From: Verrucomicrobiales bacterium
GTDB lineage: Bacteria; Verrucomicrobiota; Verrucomicrobiia; Limisphaerales; J093
Direction: 5' to 3'
Length of the DNA: 64,000 bases
Assembly (NCBI GenBank): GCA_024233305.1
Contig: JACKPV010000028.1
Span: forward strand, 124,001 to 188,000
A model generated the notes under the pieces. It saw only the letters and a program-made list of their open reading frames with translations, did not search any database and was not told the origin of the DNA. Made by a program: the position numbers and the translations under genes. This document shows positions 18,361 to 26,594 of this stretch, in pieces. Position 1 is the stretch's first letter, and every line of letters starts with the position of its first letter.

Positions 18361-20835
18361 ATGAACATCACGAACCCAGCCCCCACCCCGCGCCGCCCCG
18401 GCCCCCACGCCCCGGGCCCGCTGCTGGCGCGCCTGGCCCTCCTCGGTCTCCTGTCCCCCGCCGCCGGATACGCCGTGGAACTCGCCAACGCCGTGGTCGT
18501 ACGCCCGCCCCACCCCCACCGCGCCGTGGACCGGGCCGTGACCATGCTCGTCGATGAGGTCGGAAAACGCGCCCGCCTCCGCTGGACCGTGACCACCGAA
18601 TGGCCCCGCGACGGCCGCCCGGCCATCGCCGTGGGCGAGGTATCCGACCGCCGCGCTCTGACCGGACCATGGGCCGCGCTGGAAGCCGATGGGGGCCGGC
18701 CACCCTCAGCGGAAGGATTCCACATCCGCGTCACAAACGGGTCCGAAACCCCGGGCGTGCTCCTCGCCGGCCACGACCCGCGCGGGGTGCTCTTCGGCGT
18801 GGGACACCTGCTGCGGCATCTCGAAATCCGCCCCGGAAGCGTCACCCTTCCCGACGATTTCACCGTCACGACCGCGCCCCGCCAGCGACTCCGCGGCCAT
18901 CAACTCGGGTTCCGACCGAAGACCCATTCCTACGACGCCTGGGACGTGGCCCAATGGGAGCAGTATTACCGCGATCTCATCGTGTTCGGCGCCAACGCCA
19001 TCGAGTTGATGCCGCCCCGCACCGACGACGCCGCCGACAGCCCGCACTTTCCGCTGCCGCCAATGGAGATGATGGGCCGCATGTCACAGCTGGCGGATGA
19101 TTACGACCTGGACGTTTGGATCTGGTACCCGGCGATGGACCGGGATTACGCCGACCCCGCGACGGTGGAACGGGCGCTGCACGAATGGCGCGAAGTCTTC
19201 GAGCAACTCCCGCGAGTGGACGCAGTGTTTGTGCCGGGCGGCGATCCCGGGCACACGCCGCCCCGAACGTTGATGAGCCTCCTCGCCCGGCAAAGTGCGT
19301 CGTTGCGCGAGGCGCATCCCGGGGCGGAATTGTGGGTGTCGCCGCAGGGCTTCGACCGGCAGTGGCTGGACGAGTTCCTCGACCTTCTGCGCCACGATGG
19401 CCCGGACTGGCTCGCCGGCGTGGTTTTCGGCCCGCAAGTGCGGATGAGCCTCCCCGAGTTGCGCGCGGCGATTCCCTCCCGCTACCCGATCCGGCATTAC
19501 CCTGACATTACGCACACCCGCCAATGCCAGTATCCGGTGCCCGATTGGGACGTCGCCTTCGCGATCACCGAGGGACGCGAATGCATCAACCCGCGGCCCG
19601 TGGACCAGGCGGCCATCTTCCGGTTGCTGCAACCGCACACCGTGGGTTTCCTGACCTACTCGGAGGGCTGCAACGACGACGTGAACAAGGCCGTCTGGAG
19701 CGCGCTCGGGTGGGATCCGGAGCAGCCGGTGATCGACATCCTGCGCGAATACAGCCGGCACTTCATCGGCCCCGACTTCGAGGAGGGGTTCGCGCAGGGG
19801 TTGCTCGCGTTGGAAAGGAACTGGCGCGGCCCCGTGGCGGCGAATCCCGGCATCGAAACCACGCTCCGACAGTTCCAGCAGATGGAACGTCAGGCCGGCC
19901 CGGCGGTGAGGGCGAACTGGCGTTTCCAGCAGGCCCTCTTCCGCGCCCACTACGACGCCTTCATCCAACGTCGCCTCGCCCGCGAAACGGCCCTCGAACA
20001 GGAAGCCACCGACGCCCTGCAACAGGCGGACAGGAACGGAGCGCTCTTCGCCCTGCGCCAGGCTGAAGCCACGCTGGATCGGGCCCTCACGGAACCCGTC
20101 GCCCCGGACTTGCGCGCGCGCATCCGCGAGCTGGCCGAATCGCTCTTCCAAAGCATCCGCATGCAACTCAGCGTGCCCCGGCACGCCGCCATTGCGGTGG
20201 ATCGCGGCGCCAGCCTGGACACCCTCGATTACCCCCTCAACAACCGCCGCTGGTTGCTCGAGCAGTTCCCCCGTATCCGCGCCCTGCCAACCGAGGCCGC
20301 GCGACTCGAAGCCATCCGGACCCTCGTGGACTGGACCAATCCCGGTCCCGGCGGTTTCTACGACGATCCGGGCAATCCCGCCCGCCAGCCGCATCTGGTC
20401 CGGCAGCTGCCGTTCCCGGAAGACCCGGCCAGTTACCGCTCGGCCAAGACCGGGTTCGAGGAAGGCGACGTGGTGGACGATCCCGCGGACCAGCCCGAAG
20501 GCGCCTTGCGTCTGTCCTGGATGGACCACGCCGAAACGCTGTGGGATCAGCCCCTCCGGTTCCACTACACCGACCTTGATTCGGCAGCGCGCTACCGCGT
20601 CCGTGTCGTCTATGGTGGCGACAGCCCCCGCCGCCGCGTCCGCCTCGCGGCGGGGGACAACTTCGAGATCCACCCGTTGCAGGCCCGGGAGAACCCCTAT
20701 CACCCGCAGGAATACGCGATTCCAGCCGCCGCCATCCGGGACGGCGAACTCACCCTCACCTGGACGCTCGAACCGGGCCTTGGCCGCAACGGACGCGGCT
20801 GCCAGGTGGCCGAAGTCTGGCTGATCAAGGAATAG
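18361..20835 (+). CDS. secreted glycosidase-like protein (alpha-glucuronidase/hexosaminidase-type N-terminus)
   Basis: An 824-residue protein with a signal peptide (LLARLALLGLLSPAAGYA). The first folded part (about 40-175) looks like the small domain before the barrel in GH67 and GH20 enzymes, including GVLFGVGHLLRHLE. A barrel-like region follows with RGHQLGFRPKTHSYDAW, FGANAIELMPPR and DLDVWIWYPAMDRDY. The C-terminal third is helical and then beta-rich. Exact activity is not recognisable and no acid/base pair is assigned. It is the first of a rightward pair with the aldolase gene 25 bp downstream, which suggests a sugar-catabolic role. Confidence 0.6.
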   Translation: MNITNPAPTPRRPGPHAPGPLLARLALLGLLSPAAGYAVELANAVVVRPPHPHRAVDRAVTMLVDEVGKRARLRWTVTTEWPRDGRPAIAVGEVSDRRALTGPWAALEADGGRPPSAEGFHIRVTNGSETPGVLLAGHDPRGVLFGVGHLLRHLEIRPGSVTLPDDFTVTTAPRQRLRGHQLGFRPKTHSYDAWDVAQWEQYYRDLIVFGANAIELMPPRTDDAADSPHFPLPPMEMMGRMSQLADDYDLDVWIWYPAMDRDYADPATVERALHEWREVFEQLPRVDAVFVPGGDPGHTPPRTLMSLLARQSASLREAHPGAELWVSPQGFDRQWLDEFLDLLRHDGPDWLAGVVFGPQVRMSLPELRAAIPSRYPIRHYPDITHTRQCQYPVPDWDVAFAITEGRECINPRPVDQAAIFRLLQPHTVGFLTYSEGCNDDVNKAVWSALGWDPEQPVIDILREYSRHFIGPDFEEGFAQGLLALERNWRGPVAANPGIETTLRQFQQMERQAGPAVRANWRFQQALFRAHYDAFIQRRLARETALEQEATDALQQADRNGALFALRQAEATLDRALTEPVAPDLRARIRELAESLFQSIRMQLSVPRHAAIAVDRGASLDTLDYPLNNRRWLLEQFPRIRALPTEAARLEAIRTLVDWTNPGPGGFYDDPGNPARQPHLVRQLPFPEDPASYRSAKTGFEEGDVVDDPADQPEGALRLSWMDHAETLWDQPLRFHYTDLDSAARYRVRVVYGGDSPRRRVRLAAGDNFEIHPLQARENPYHPQEYAIPAAAIRDGELTLTWTLEPGLGRNGRGCQVAEVWLIKE

Positions 20836-20860
20836 CAACCGCCGCAAGCTCCACCCCGCC

Positions 20861-21679
20861 ATGTCCTCCCTCCCTCCCCTGCCCGCCGGCTGGCAAAACC
20901 CGATCAAAACCCGCCTGCACGCCGATGAAGCCGTCATCGGCATCACGATCACCGTCAATCACGTCGAAACCGCCGCCCAGGCCGCGGCGTTGGGCTTCGA
21001 TTTTCTGTGGATCGAGATGGAACATTCACCGGTCAGCCTCGACACCTTGCGGGCCATTGTCCTCGCCACCCGCGGCCTGCCGGCCGTGCCCTTGGCCCGC
21101 GTCCCGGTCAACGCGCTCTGGACAGCAAAACGCGTTCTCGACGCCGGCGTGCTCGGGGTGATCTTCCCCTTCACCAGCACCGTCGGGCTGGCCGCCCAGG
21201 CCGCCGATGCCTGCCGCTATCCGCCGCTCGGACAGCGGGGATCGGGCGCCGGACTCGCGGGCTTTCGCTGGCCGGCGCCGGAGGGATACCATGACTTCGC
21301 CGACCGCAATGTCGTCGTCGTGGCCATGATCGAAGAGGCTTCCGCGGTGGACCAGATCGACCGCATCGCCGCCACGCCCGGCGTGGATGTCCTGTTCGTC
21401 GGCCCGAGCGACCTTTCCTTTTCGCTCGGCCTGCGCGGCGACATGTCGCATCCGCAGGTCGAAGCGGCAATGGACCGGGTGCTGGCGGCAGCGCGGGAAA
21501 ACGGGAAGGCTGCGGGACGATTCGTGGCGGATCCCGACGGCATCCAGCGGGCCCTCGACCGCGGCTTCCGCTTTATCCAGACCGGAACCGAGCTGAACCT
21601 GATGAGCGCCGGCGCCCGGCAGTTGCTCGCGCCGCTTGGTCGCTGGCAAACCGGTGTGAAGGAACCGGGCACCTATTGA
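20861..21679 (+). CDS. HpcH/HpaI-family aldolase
   Basis: A 272-residue class II TIM-barrel aldolase. FLWIEMEHSP carries the family Glu. The metal-ligand Glu is in VVAMIEEASAV and the metal-ligand Asp in DVLFVGPSDLSFSLG, with the QRGSGAG phosphate-type loop between. Members cleave 2-keto-3-deoxy acids such as 2-keto-3-deoxy-L-rhamnonate or 4-hydroxy-2-oxoheptanedioate to pyruvate and an aldehyde. A deoxysugar-acid substrate would fit the nearby fucose mutarotase gene and the rhamnosidase at the end of the window, but this is inference. Start ATG at 20861 follows the glycosidase-like gene closely. Confidence 0.85.
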   Translation: MSSLPPLPAGWQNPIKTRLHADEAVIGITITVNHVETAAQAAALGFDFLWIEMEHSPVSLDTLRAIVLATRGLPAVPLARVPVNALWTAKRVLDAGVLGVIFPFTSTVGLAAQAADACRYPPLGQRGSGAGLAGFRWPAPEGYHDFADRNVVVVAMIEEASAVDQIDRIAATPGVDVLFVGPSDLSFSLGLRGDMSHPQVEAAMDRVLAAARENGKAAGRFVADPDGIQRALDRGFRFIQTGTELNLMSAGARQLLAPLGRWQTGVKEPGTY

Positions 21680-21917
21680 CCGGAGCGGACACGGCCCGAG
21701 GGTCCGGCCCTGAACGCCGGCGTTGGTGACGCGGCCAAGTGCGGGATTCCCAAACCGCCCGAACTCTGCCAGCGTACGCGCCAGTCAATGGCAGAACCCA
21801 AGGCCCCATGCATCGAAGCCTGCCGGGCACGTTCGGCGAACGATCCCGGCGCGTCGGCCCGGGAGTCGCGGGTCCGGGTCTGTCGCGCGTCATCCGTGAA
21901 CCACCCCCCTCGAACCC

Positions 21918-22361
21918 ATGCTCAAAGGAATCGCTCCCGTCATCAGCCCGGAACTGCTCAAGGTGCTGGCCGAAATGGGCCACGGCGATGAACTCATCCT
22001 CGCCGACGCCCACTTCCCGGGCCACACCATGAACCCCCGCGTATTGCGCGCCGACGGGATCGGAATCGCGACGTTGCTCGACGGCATGCTGCCCCTGTTC
22101 GAGTTGGACAGTTACGCCGATCCGCTCGTGATGATGGCCGCCGTCGAAGGGGATCAGCTGGACCCCGCCGTCGAGACAAACTACATGGGCGCGGTCCACC
22201 GACACGCCCCGGGGGCCAAACCTCCCGTGCGCATCGACCGGTTCGCTTTCTACGACCGCGCCCGCCAGGCCTTCGCCGTGGTCATGACCGGCGAAACCGC
22301 GAAGTATGGGAACATCCTCCTGAAGAAGGGCGTCACCCCCGGGGCGCCCCCGCACGCCTGA
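21918..22361 (+). CDS. fucU: L-fucose mutarotase / RbsD-FucU family protein
   Basis: A 147-residue protein. The N-terminus MLKGIAPVISPELLKVLAEM followed by GHGDELILADAHFPG is the FucU signature, with the catalytic His in MGHGDEL. The C-terminal YGNILLKKGV is also typical. It interconverts alpha and beta anomers of fucose (or ribose for RbsD relatives) to feed isomerases. It is 238 bp downstream of the aldolase gene on the same strand; that gap holds no gene. The 455-bp gap to the hydrogenase operon that follows contains repeats only. Confidence 0.85.
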   Translation: MLKGIAPVISPELLKVLAEMGHGDELILADAHFPGHTMNPRVLRADGIGIATLLDGMLPLFELDSYADPLVMMAAVEGDQLDPAVETNYMGAVHRHAPGAKPPVRIDRFAFYDRARQAFAVVMTGETAKYGNILLKKGVTPGAPPHA

Positions 22362-22544
22362 ACCGGCTCGATCCGATACGCCCCAGTTTCCAACGCCCCT
22401 GCGCAGGGAGCAGAGGGCAGAGCACCAGACGTCGGCGGAAATCAGGAGGATGCTCTCCGGTAGATCAGGCGCAGGTCGGCGCGCCGGAATAGGCGCCAAG
22501 TTCGCGGTCGCCCCGGAGGGCGCACGGTCACGTTCTTCCCGAAG

Positions 22545-22609
22545 CGGCGCGCACGGAGTGACACGCCCTACCACCTGGCCCGGGTAGGGCGCGCAGTCCC
22601 CTGCGCGCC
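22545..22609. repeat. single copy of the 38-bp repeat plus a 9-bp perfect hairpin in the 22362-22816 gap
   Basis: Between the convergent fucU and hydrogenase genes there is no gene. The gap holds one copy of the CGGCGCGCACGGAGTGAC sequence that is tandemly repeated at 63054-63240. A perfect inverted repeat follows (arms 22588-22596 and 22601-22609, GGCGCGCAG / CTGCGCGCC, 4-nt loop). The hairpin sits where a bidirectional terminator would be expected, but no T-run follows it on either strand. Confidence 0.6.
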
Positions 22610-22816
22610 GCCCGAGATCCAGCCCCCGATTCACCTCCCGAACCCGTATCGAGGGCGGTTCCGCTCACTCACTCGACCCTCCACCTCAAAACACTCCATT
22701 TCCGGGCTTCCGCCCACCAGCCAGTCGGCCGGAGTCTGGTGCTCGGGAGGGGAGGCGTTCCCATGCAGCAACGGTCCGGGCTGGGGGTCCGCGGCTTCCT
22801 GCTTCGAGTCCCATGG

Positions 22817-23353
22817 TCAGACGGTCTCCGTCCTGGCGTAAACCACCATCTCGCCGTCGCGGCGCAGGTCCTCCGGATGGTAGCGCGGGATGGGCATTTC
22901 GAGGTGCTTGAACTGCACCGGCGCGGTCTTCTTGTCGACGATGCCCAAGGCCACCGCCACGCCGTAGATGATTGCTTCCGGGCGGGGCGGGCAGCCGGGA
23001 ATGTAGAAGTTCACCGGGACGAGCTTCTCGACCGGACCCAGGACGGAATACATGTCGTACCAGATGCCGCCCCCGCACGCGCACGAGCCGATGGCGAAAA
23101 CCAGCTTCGGCGCGGGCATGGCTTCGTAGGCGCGTTGGAGGGCCTTCGCCGTCGAACGCATGGCCGGTCCCTGACAGAGCATGACGTCGGCGTGCCGGGG
23201 TGAGCCCACCAGACGAATGCCGAACCGTTCGGCGTCGTAATACGGGGTCAGCGCATTGAGCACCTCGATGTCGCATCCGTTGCACCCGCCGCTGTTGGCG
23301 TGGTAGACCCACAGCGAGCGCCCGAACATTTTCTGGCAGAGGTTCTTCAACAT
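22817..23353 (-). CDS. [NiFe] hydrogenase small subunit, group-4 type (NuoB-like)
   Basis: A 178-residue small subunit without a Tat signal, as in membrane-bound energy-converting hydrogenases and complex I NuoB. The proximal [4Fe-4S] ligands are in SGGCNGCDIE, GSCACGGG and IPGCPPRPE. It pairs with the large subunit at 24924-26594 to pass electrons to or from the Ni-Fe site. It is the last gene of the leftward operon. The start at 23353 (ATG) is preferred, though a TTG at 23386 overlapping the previous stop is possible. Confidence 0.9.
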   Translation of the reverse strand: MLKNLCQKMFGRSLWVYHANSGGCNGCDIEVLNALTPYYDAERFGIRLVGSPRHADVMLCQGPAMRSTAKALQRAYEAMPAPKLVFAIGSCACGGGIWYDMYSVLGPVEKLVPVNFYIPGCPPRPEAIIYGVAVALGIVDKKTAPVQFKHLEMPIPRYHPEDLRRDGEMVVYARTETV

Positions 23354-23382
23354 GGTGGGATGATCCCGCGAGAAGCCCGGCT

Positions 23383-23907
23383 TCAATCCAGCTCGATTTC
23401 GATGTCGTCCACGACCGGTTGCCCATCGAGATAGGCTTGCGAGCGGAAGACCCAGCGCTCGTTTTCCAGGTCATCAAACCGGTACCCCTTCATCTTCAAC
23501 TCCTCGAGCTTCGAGGGTTCCTTGAAGCATCGCCCGCATCGTTGGCAGGTGCTCATGAACAGCTCAAGGCGTTGTTGGATGTCGCCAATGGCCGGCGTGG
23601 CGTTCTCGAACTCGTGGCTCATGGTGATCGCCTTTTCGGGACAGACATCCGCGCAACGCCCGCAATAGGTGCACCGGCGGCCGAGGTATTTGATGATGCG
23701 GATTTCCTGACAGACGTCGTACACGAGAATCTCGCGGGCGGGGCAGTTGCTGGCACAGCCGCCGCAACCGATGCATTTGGCGGCGTCGAAGACCGGCCGA
23801 CCGCGGAATCGCGCCGGCAAGGGCGAGGATTGCGCCGGATAGGGCAAGGTGACCCGGCCCGCCCGCAGACAGAGCACCGCTTCCTTCAGTTTGCTGGTAA
23901 TGGACAT
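23383..23907 (-). CDS. hydrogenase ferredoxin-type subunit (NuoI/HyfH-like)
   Basis: A 174-residue iron-sulfur protein with two complete [4Fe-4S] motifs, CIGCGGCASNCP and CTYCGRCADVCP. A third cysteine group, CQRCGRC, follows at about 120-126; it is incomplete as a cluster motif and unlike plain NuoI. It should relay electrons between a soluble donor module and the small subunit. The N-terminus LKEAVLCLRAG..TLPYP is that of HyfH/HycF proteins. It lies between the NuoH-like and small-subunit genes. Confidence 0.9.
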   Translation of the reverse strand: MSITSKLKEAVLCLRAGRVTLPYPAQSSPLPARFRGRPVFDAAKCIGCGGCASNCPAREILVYDVCQEIRIIKYLGRRCTYCGRCADVCPEKAITMSHEFENATPAIGDIQQRLELFMSTCQRCGRCFKEPSKLEELKMKGYRFDDLENERWVFRSQAYLDGQPVVDDIEIELD

Positions 23908-23929
23908 CGTTGGCGTTGGCGCGGGGAGT

Positions 23930-24853
23930 TCAGTAACCGAAACCAGCCAGCACGAGGGCCACGAAGGAGACCCCCACGAGGCCGCCGTAATAGCGCAGGG
24001 CTTGATCGATGCGATAGCGGGCGTGCGTCGCGGCCACCAGCGTGACGAGAAGCACCAGCACCAGCACTTTCGCCCAGAAGAGCAGCCAACCGATCGGGAA
24101 GACCAGGTGGCTCCCCCAGGGAATGAACAAGGCCACGAACAGGCTGCTGTAGATCACCAGGCGCACCATCTGAGCGTATTTGAAGACCGCCAGTTTGGGA
24201 CCCGAGTATTCAATGAGCGGGCCTTCCATGATCTCCGTCTCCGCCTCCGCGATGTCAAAAGGCACGCGCTGCACGAAGGCCTGGAACGAAAGCAGCATCA
24301 CCGCCAGCATGAGCAACCCCGACCATGGCACGCCGCCACCCGCGTAGACCGAGCCGTCGAGCACCGTCTCCAGCCGGAAGGTGCCGGTGTTCACGGCGCC
24401 GATGATCAGGGTGATCGCAAAGAGCGGCTCGAGCGCGATCATGGTGATCATCTCGCGGCTGATGCCGATGAGGGAAAAGGTCGAACCGGCCGCCAACCCG
24501 GCGAGCAGCGTGCAAATCCCCGCCAGCGTCAACAGGTAGACCAGCAGGATGATGTCCCCCGCCCCCGCCAGCGGGACCGGCGCGCCGAGGGGAATCAGGC
24601 AGGCGACGGTCAGCACCGTGGCCAGCGCCAGGTGCACCGCGAACCGCTGCATCCACGGGCTCTCCCCGGATTCGATATCCTCCTTGCCGAGCAGTTTCAG
24701 CAGGTCGTAGTAGGGCTGCAGCAACGGCGGCCCCTGCCGCGACTGGATCCGCGCGGTGACCTTGCGCAGCAGGCCCTCGAACAACGGGGCCAGCGCGAGA
24801 ACCACCACCACATTCGCGAACGACCGGAGGATGAGGATGAGCACTTCCATCAC
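23930..24853 (-). CDS. hydrogenase membrane subunit, NuoH/HyfC-like
   Basis: A 307-residue protein with about eight membrane helices. The family loops are present: ARIQSRQGPPLLQPYYDLLKL near the N-terminus and VPFDIAEAETEIMEGPLIEY in the middle, the latter with the acidic residues of the quinone/proton pocket in NuoH. It anchors the hydrogenase and couples electron flow to ion movement. Both hydrogenase large subunit and antiporter-like genes lie directly upstream. Confidence 0.92.
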   Translation of the reverse strand: MMEVLILILRSFANVVVVLALAPLFEGLLRKVTARIQSRQGPPLLQPYYDLLKLLGKEDIESGESPWMQRFAVHLALATVLTVACLIPLGAPVPLAGAGDIILLVYLLTLAGICTLLAGLAAGSTFSLIGISREMITMIALEPLFAITLIIGAVNTGTFRLETVLDGSVYAGGGVPWSGLLMLAVMLLSFQAFVQRVPFDIAEAETEIMEGPLIEYSGPKLAVFKYAQMVRLVIYSSLFVALFIPWGSHLVFPIGWLLFWAKVLVLVLLVTLVAATHARYRIDQALRYYGGLVGVSFVALVLAGFGY

Positions 24854-24923
24854 GAGATACCGGGCGCGCTTCGGCTCCCGGCGTTCGGGCTTCGTTCGGG
24901 TTTCGGATTTCGGCCTTCAGCGT

Positions 24924-26594
24924 TCATCGGCGTCGCACCAGCCGCAGCAATTCTTCCTGGCTCCAGATCCGTTGGGCGCCGGACCGGATGTCGACCGTCT
25001 CCATGCGGTCCGTGCAGGAGAAGCAGGGATCGATGCTGCCAAGCGAAATGGTCATGTCGGCCAGTTGCTGGTCCTTGATCATCGCCGGCACACCCTGGAG
25101 ATTCTGATACGTTGGCGCCCGCACCCGCCAGCGTCGGGGACGGTTGTTTTCGCCGGTGATGATGAAATGATGGCTTTCGCCGCGCGGGGCCTCGACGGAG
25201 GACATTCCCATGCGACCCACCGGCAGTTCGTCCTGGATGTCCAGGGCGAGCGGGCCGGGTTCCATGCGATCGAGACACTGGCGCATGATCCGAATGGACT
25301 CGAACACCTCCTTCATGCGGACGACCACCCGGGACCAGACATCGGCGCCGTCGGCCGTGATCACATCGAAGTCGAGACGGTCGTAGGCCGCATAAGGATG
25401 GTCCCGCCGGGCGTCACCGGGAACCCCGGCGGCGCGGGCGACCGGCCCCACCAGGCCGGCCTCCTTGACGAGGCGGGCATCGGCAACCCCGACGCCACGG
25501 GTGCGCCGCTGGATGTTCCGATCCTTGGAAACGGCGGCGACAACCGCGGTCCATTCCGTTTCGAGCTTGTCGAGAACCTGGCGCAGTTCGGTCTTGAGTT
25601 CGGGCGTGATGTCCCAGCGCACCCCGCCGATGACGCAAAGGGCGTAGGTCTTCCGGTTGCCACTGATCTTCTCGGCGATCCACATGACCGGCTCGCGGAT
25701 GCGGAAGGCCTGCATGAAAAGGGTGTCGAAGCCGACGATGTGACAGGCGAGCCCGACCCAGAGCAGGTGGCTGTGGAGGCGCTCGAGTTCGAGCATGATG
25801 GTGCGGATGTAGGCGGCCCGCGGCGGGATCTCGAGGGCGGCCGCCGACTCGACGGCCTGGGCGTAGGCGACGTTGTGGACGCAGCCGCAGATGCCGCAGA
25901 TGCGTTCGGCGGCCATCGGGATGTCGTTGTAGGTGAGCACCGATTCGGCGAGCTTCTCGATGCCGCGATGCACCATGAAGCCCCGGTACTCGCAGCCACG
26001 CACCATTTCGCCCTCGAGGTACAGCCGGAAGTGGGCCGGCTCGTCGAGCGTGGGATGAAACGGGCCGAAAGGCACCACCGTGCAGCCCTCGGGCGGCTCG
26101 TCGAACTTGAATTCACGATCCGGATCGAAGCCCTCGGGAACGTGGTTCCAGGGCACGTCCTTGCGCAAGGGATGCATGCCCTCGGGCCAGCCGTCCGGCA
26201 ACACGAGACGTTTGGGATACGCATGTCCGACGGGTTCGATGCCGACCAGATCGCGGAACTCCCGTTCGGCCCAGTTCGCCGCCGGCACGTCCGCCGTGAT
26301 CGAGTCGAGCTTCGGATCATCGGCCGGCAACTGCGTCAGGAAGCTCGCGAGCAGGTGGTCGCGGTCGAAGGCAAAGTTGTGCGCCACCAGAAAGTGACCT
26401 GAATGCGGCCGGTCATCGGCCCCGATGCTGATGATGTAGCGCGCATCGAGCTGGCGGAAGACGTGGCGGCACACCTCCCGGACCGAGGCCCGGTCGATGA
26501 AGACGAACAACCGGTCCTCCGCGGGGAGGTCGGCGCGCTGGATGGCCGTCCCGAAACGGTCCTTCAGCAGGTTGAGTTTTTCTCGAGCGACCAT
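24924..26594 (-). CDS. [NiFe] hydrogenase large subunit, group-4 type (NuoC-NuoD fusion)
   Basis: A 556-residue subunit. Residues 1-165 are NuoC-like (ANWAEREFRDLVGIEPVGH). The rest is NuoD-like with both nickel ligand pairs: Cys233/Cys236 in RICGICGCVH and Cys524/Cys527 in DPCFSCTDR. These four cysteines distinguish a real hydrogenase from complex I. About 26 residues follow the final Arg, a length consistent with a cleaved C-terminal peptide, and a maturation protease is encoded in the operon. The start at 26594 overlaps the preceding antiporter gene. HycE/HyfG of formate hydrogenlyase has the same fusion. Confidence 0.95.
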   Translation of the reverse strand: MVAREKLNLLKDRFGTAIQRADLPAEDRLFVFIDRASVREVCRHVFRQLDARYIISIGADDRPHSGHFLVAHNFAFDRDHLLASFLTQLPADDPKLDSITADVPAANWAEREFRDLVGIEPVGHAYPKRLVLPDGWPEGMHPLRKDVPWNHVPEGFDPDREFKFDEPPEGCTVVPFGPFHPTLDEPAHFRLYLEGEMVRGCEYRGFMVHRGIEKLAESVLTYNDIPMAAERICGICGCVHNVAYAQAVESAAALEIPPRAAYIRTIMLELERLHSHLLWVGLACHIVGFDTLFMQAFRIREPVMWIAEKISGNRKTYALCVIGGVRWDITPELKTELRQVLDKLETEWTAVVAAVSKDRNIQRRTRGVGVADARLVKEAGLVGPVARAAGVPGDARRDHPYAAYDRLDFDVITADGADVWSRVVVRMKEVFESIRIMRQCLDRMEPGPLALDIQDELPVGRMGMSSVEAPRGESHHFIITGENNRPRRWRVRAPTYQNLQGVPAMIKDQQLADMTISLGSIDPCFSCTDRMETVDIRSGAQRIWSQEELLRLVRRR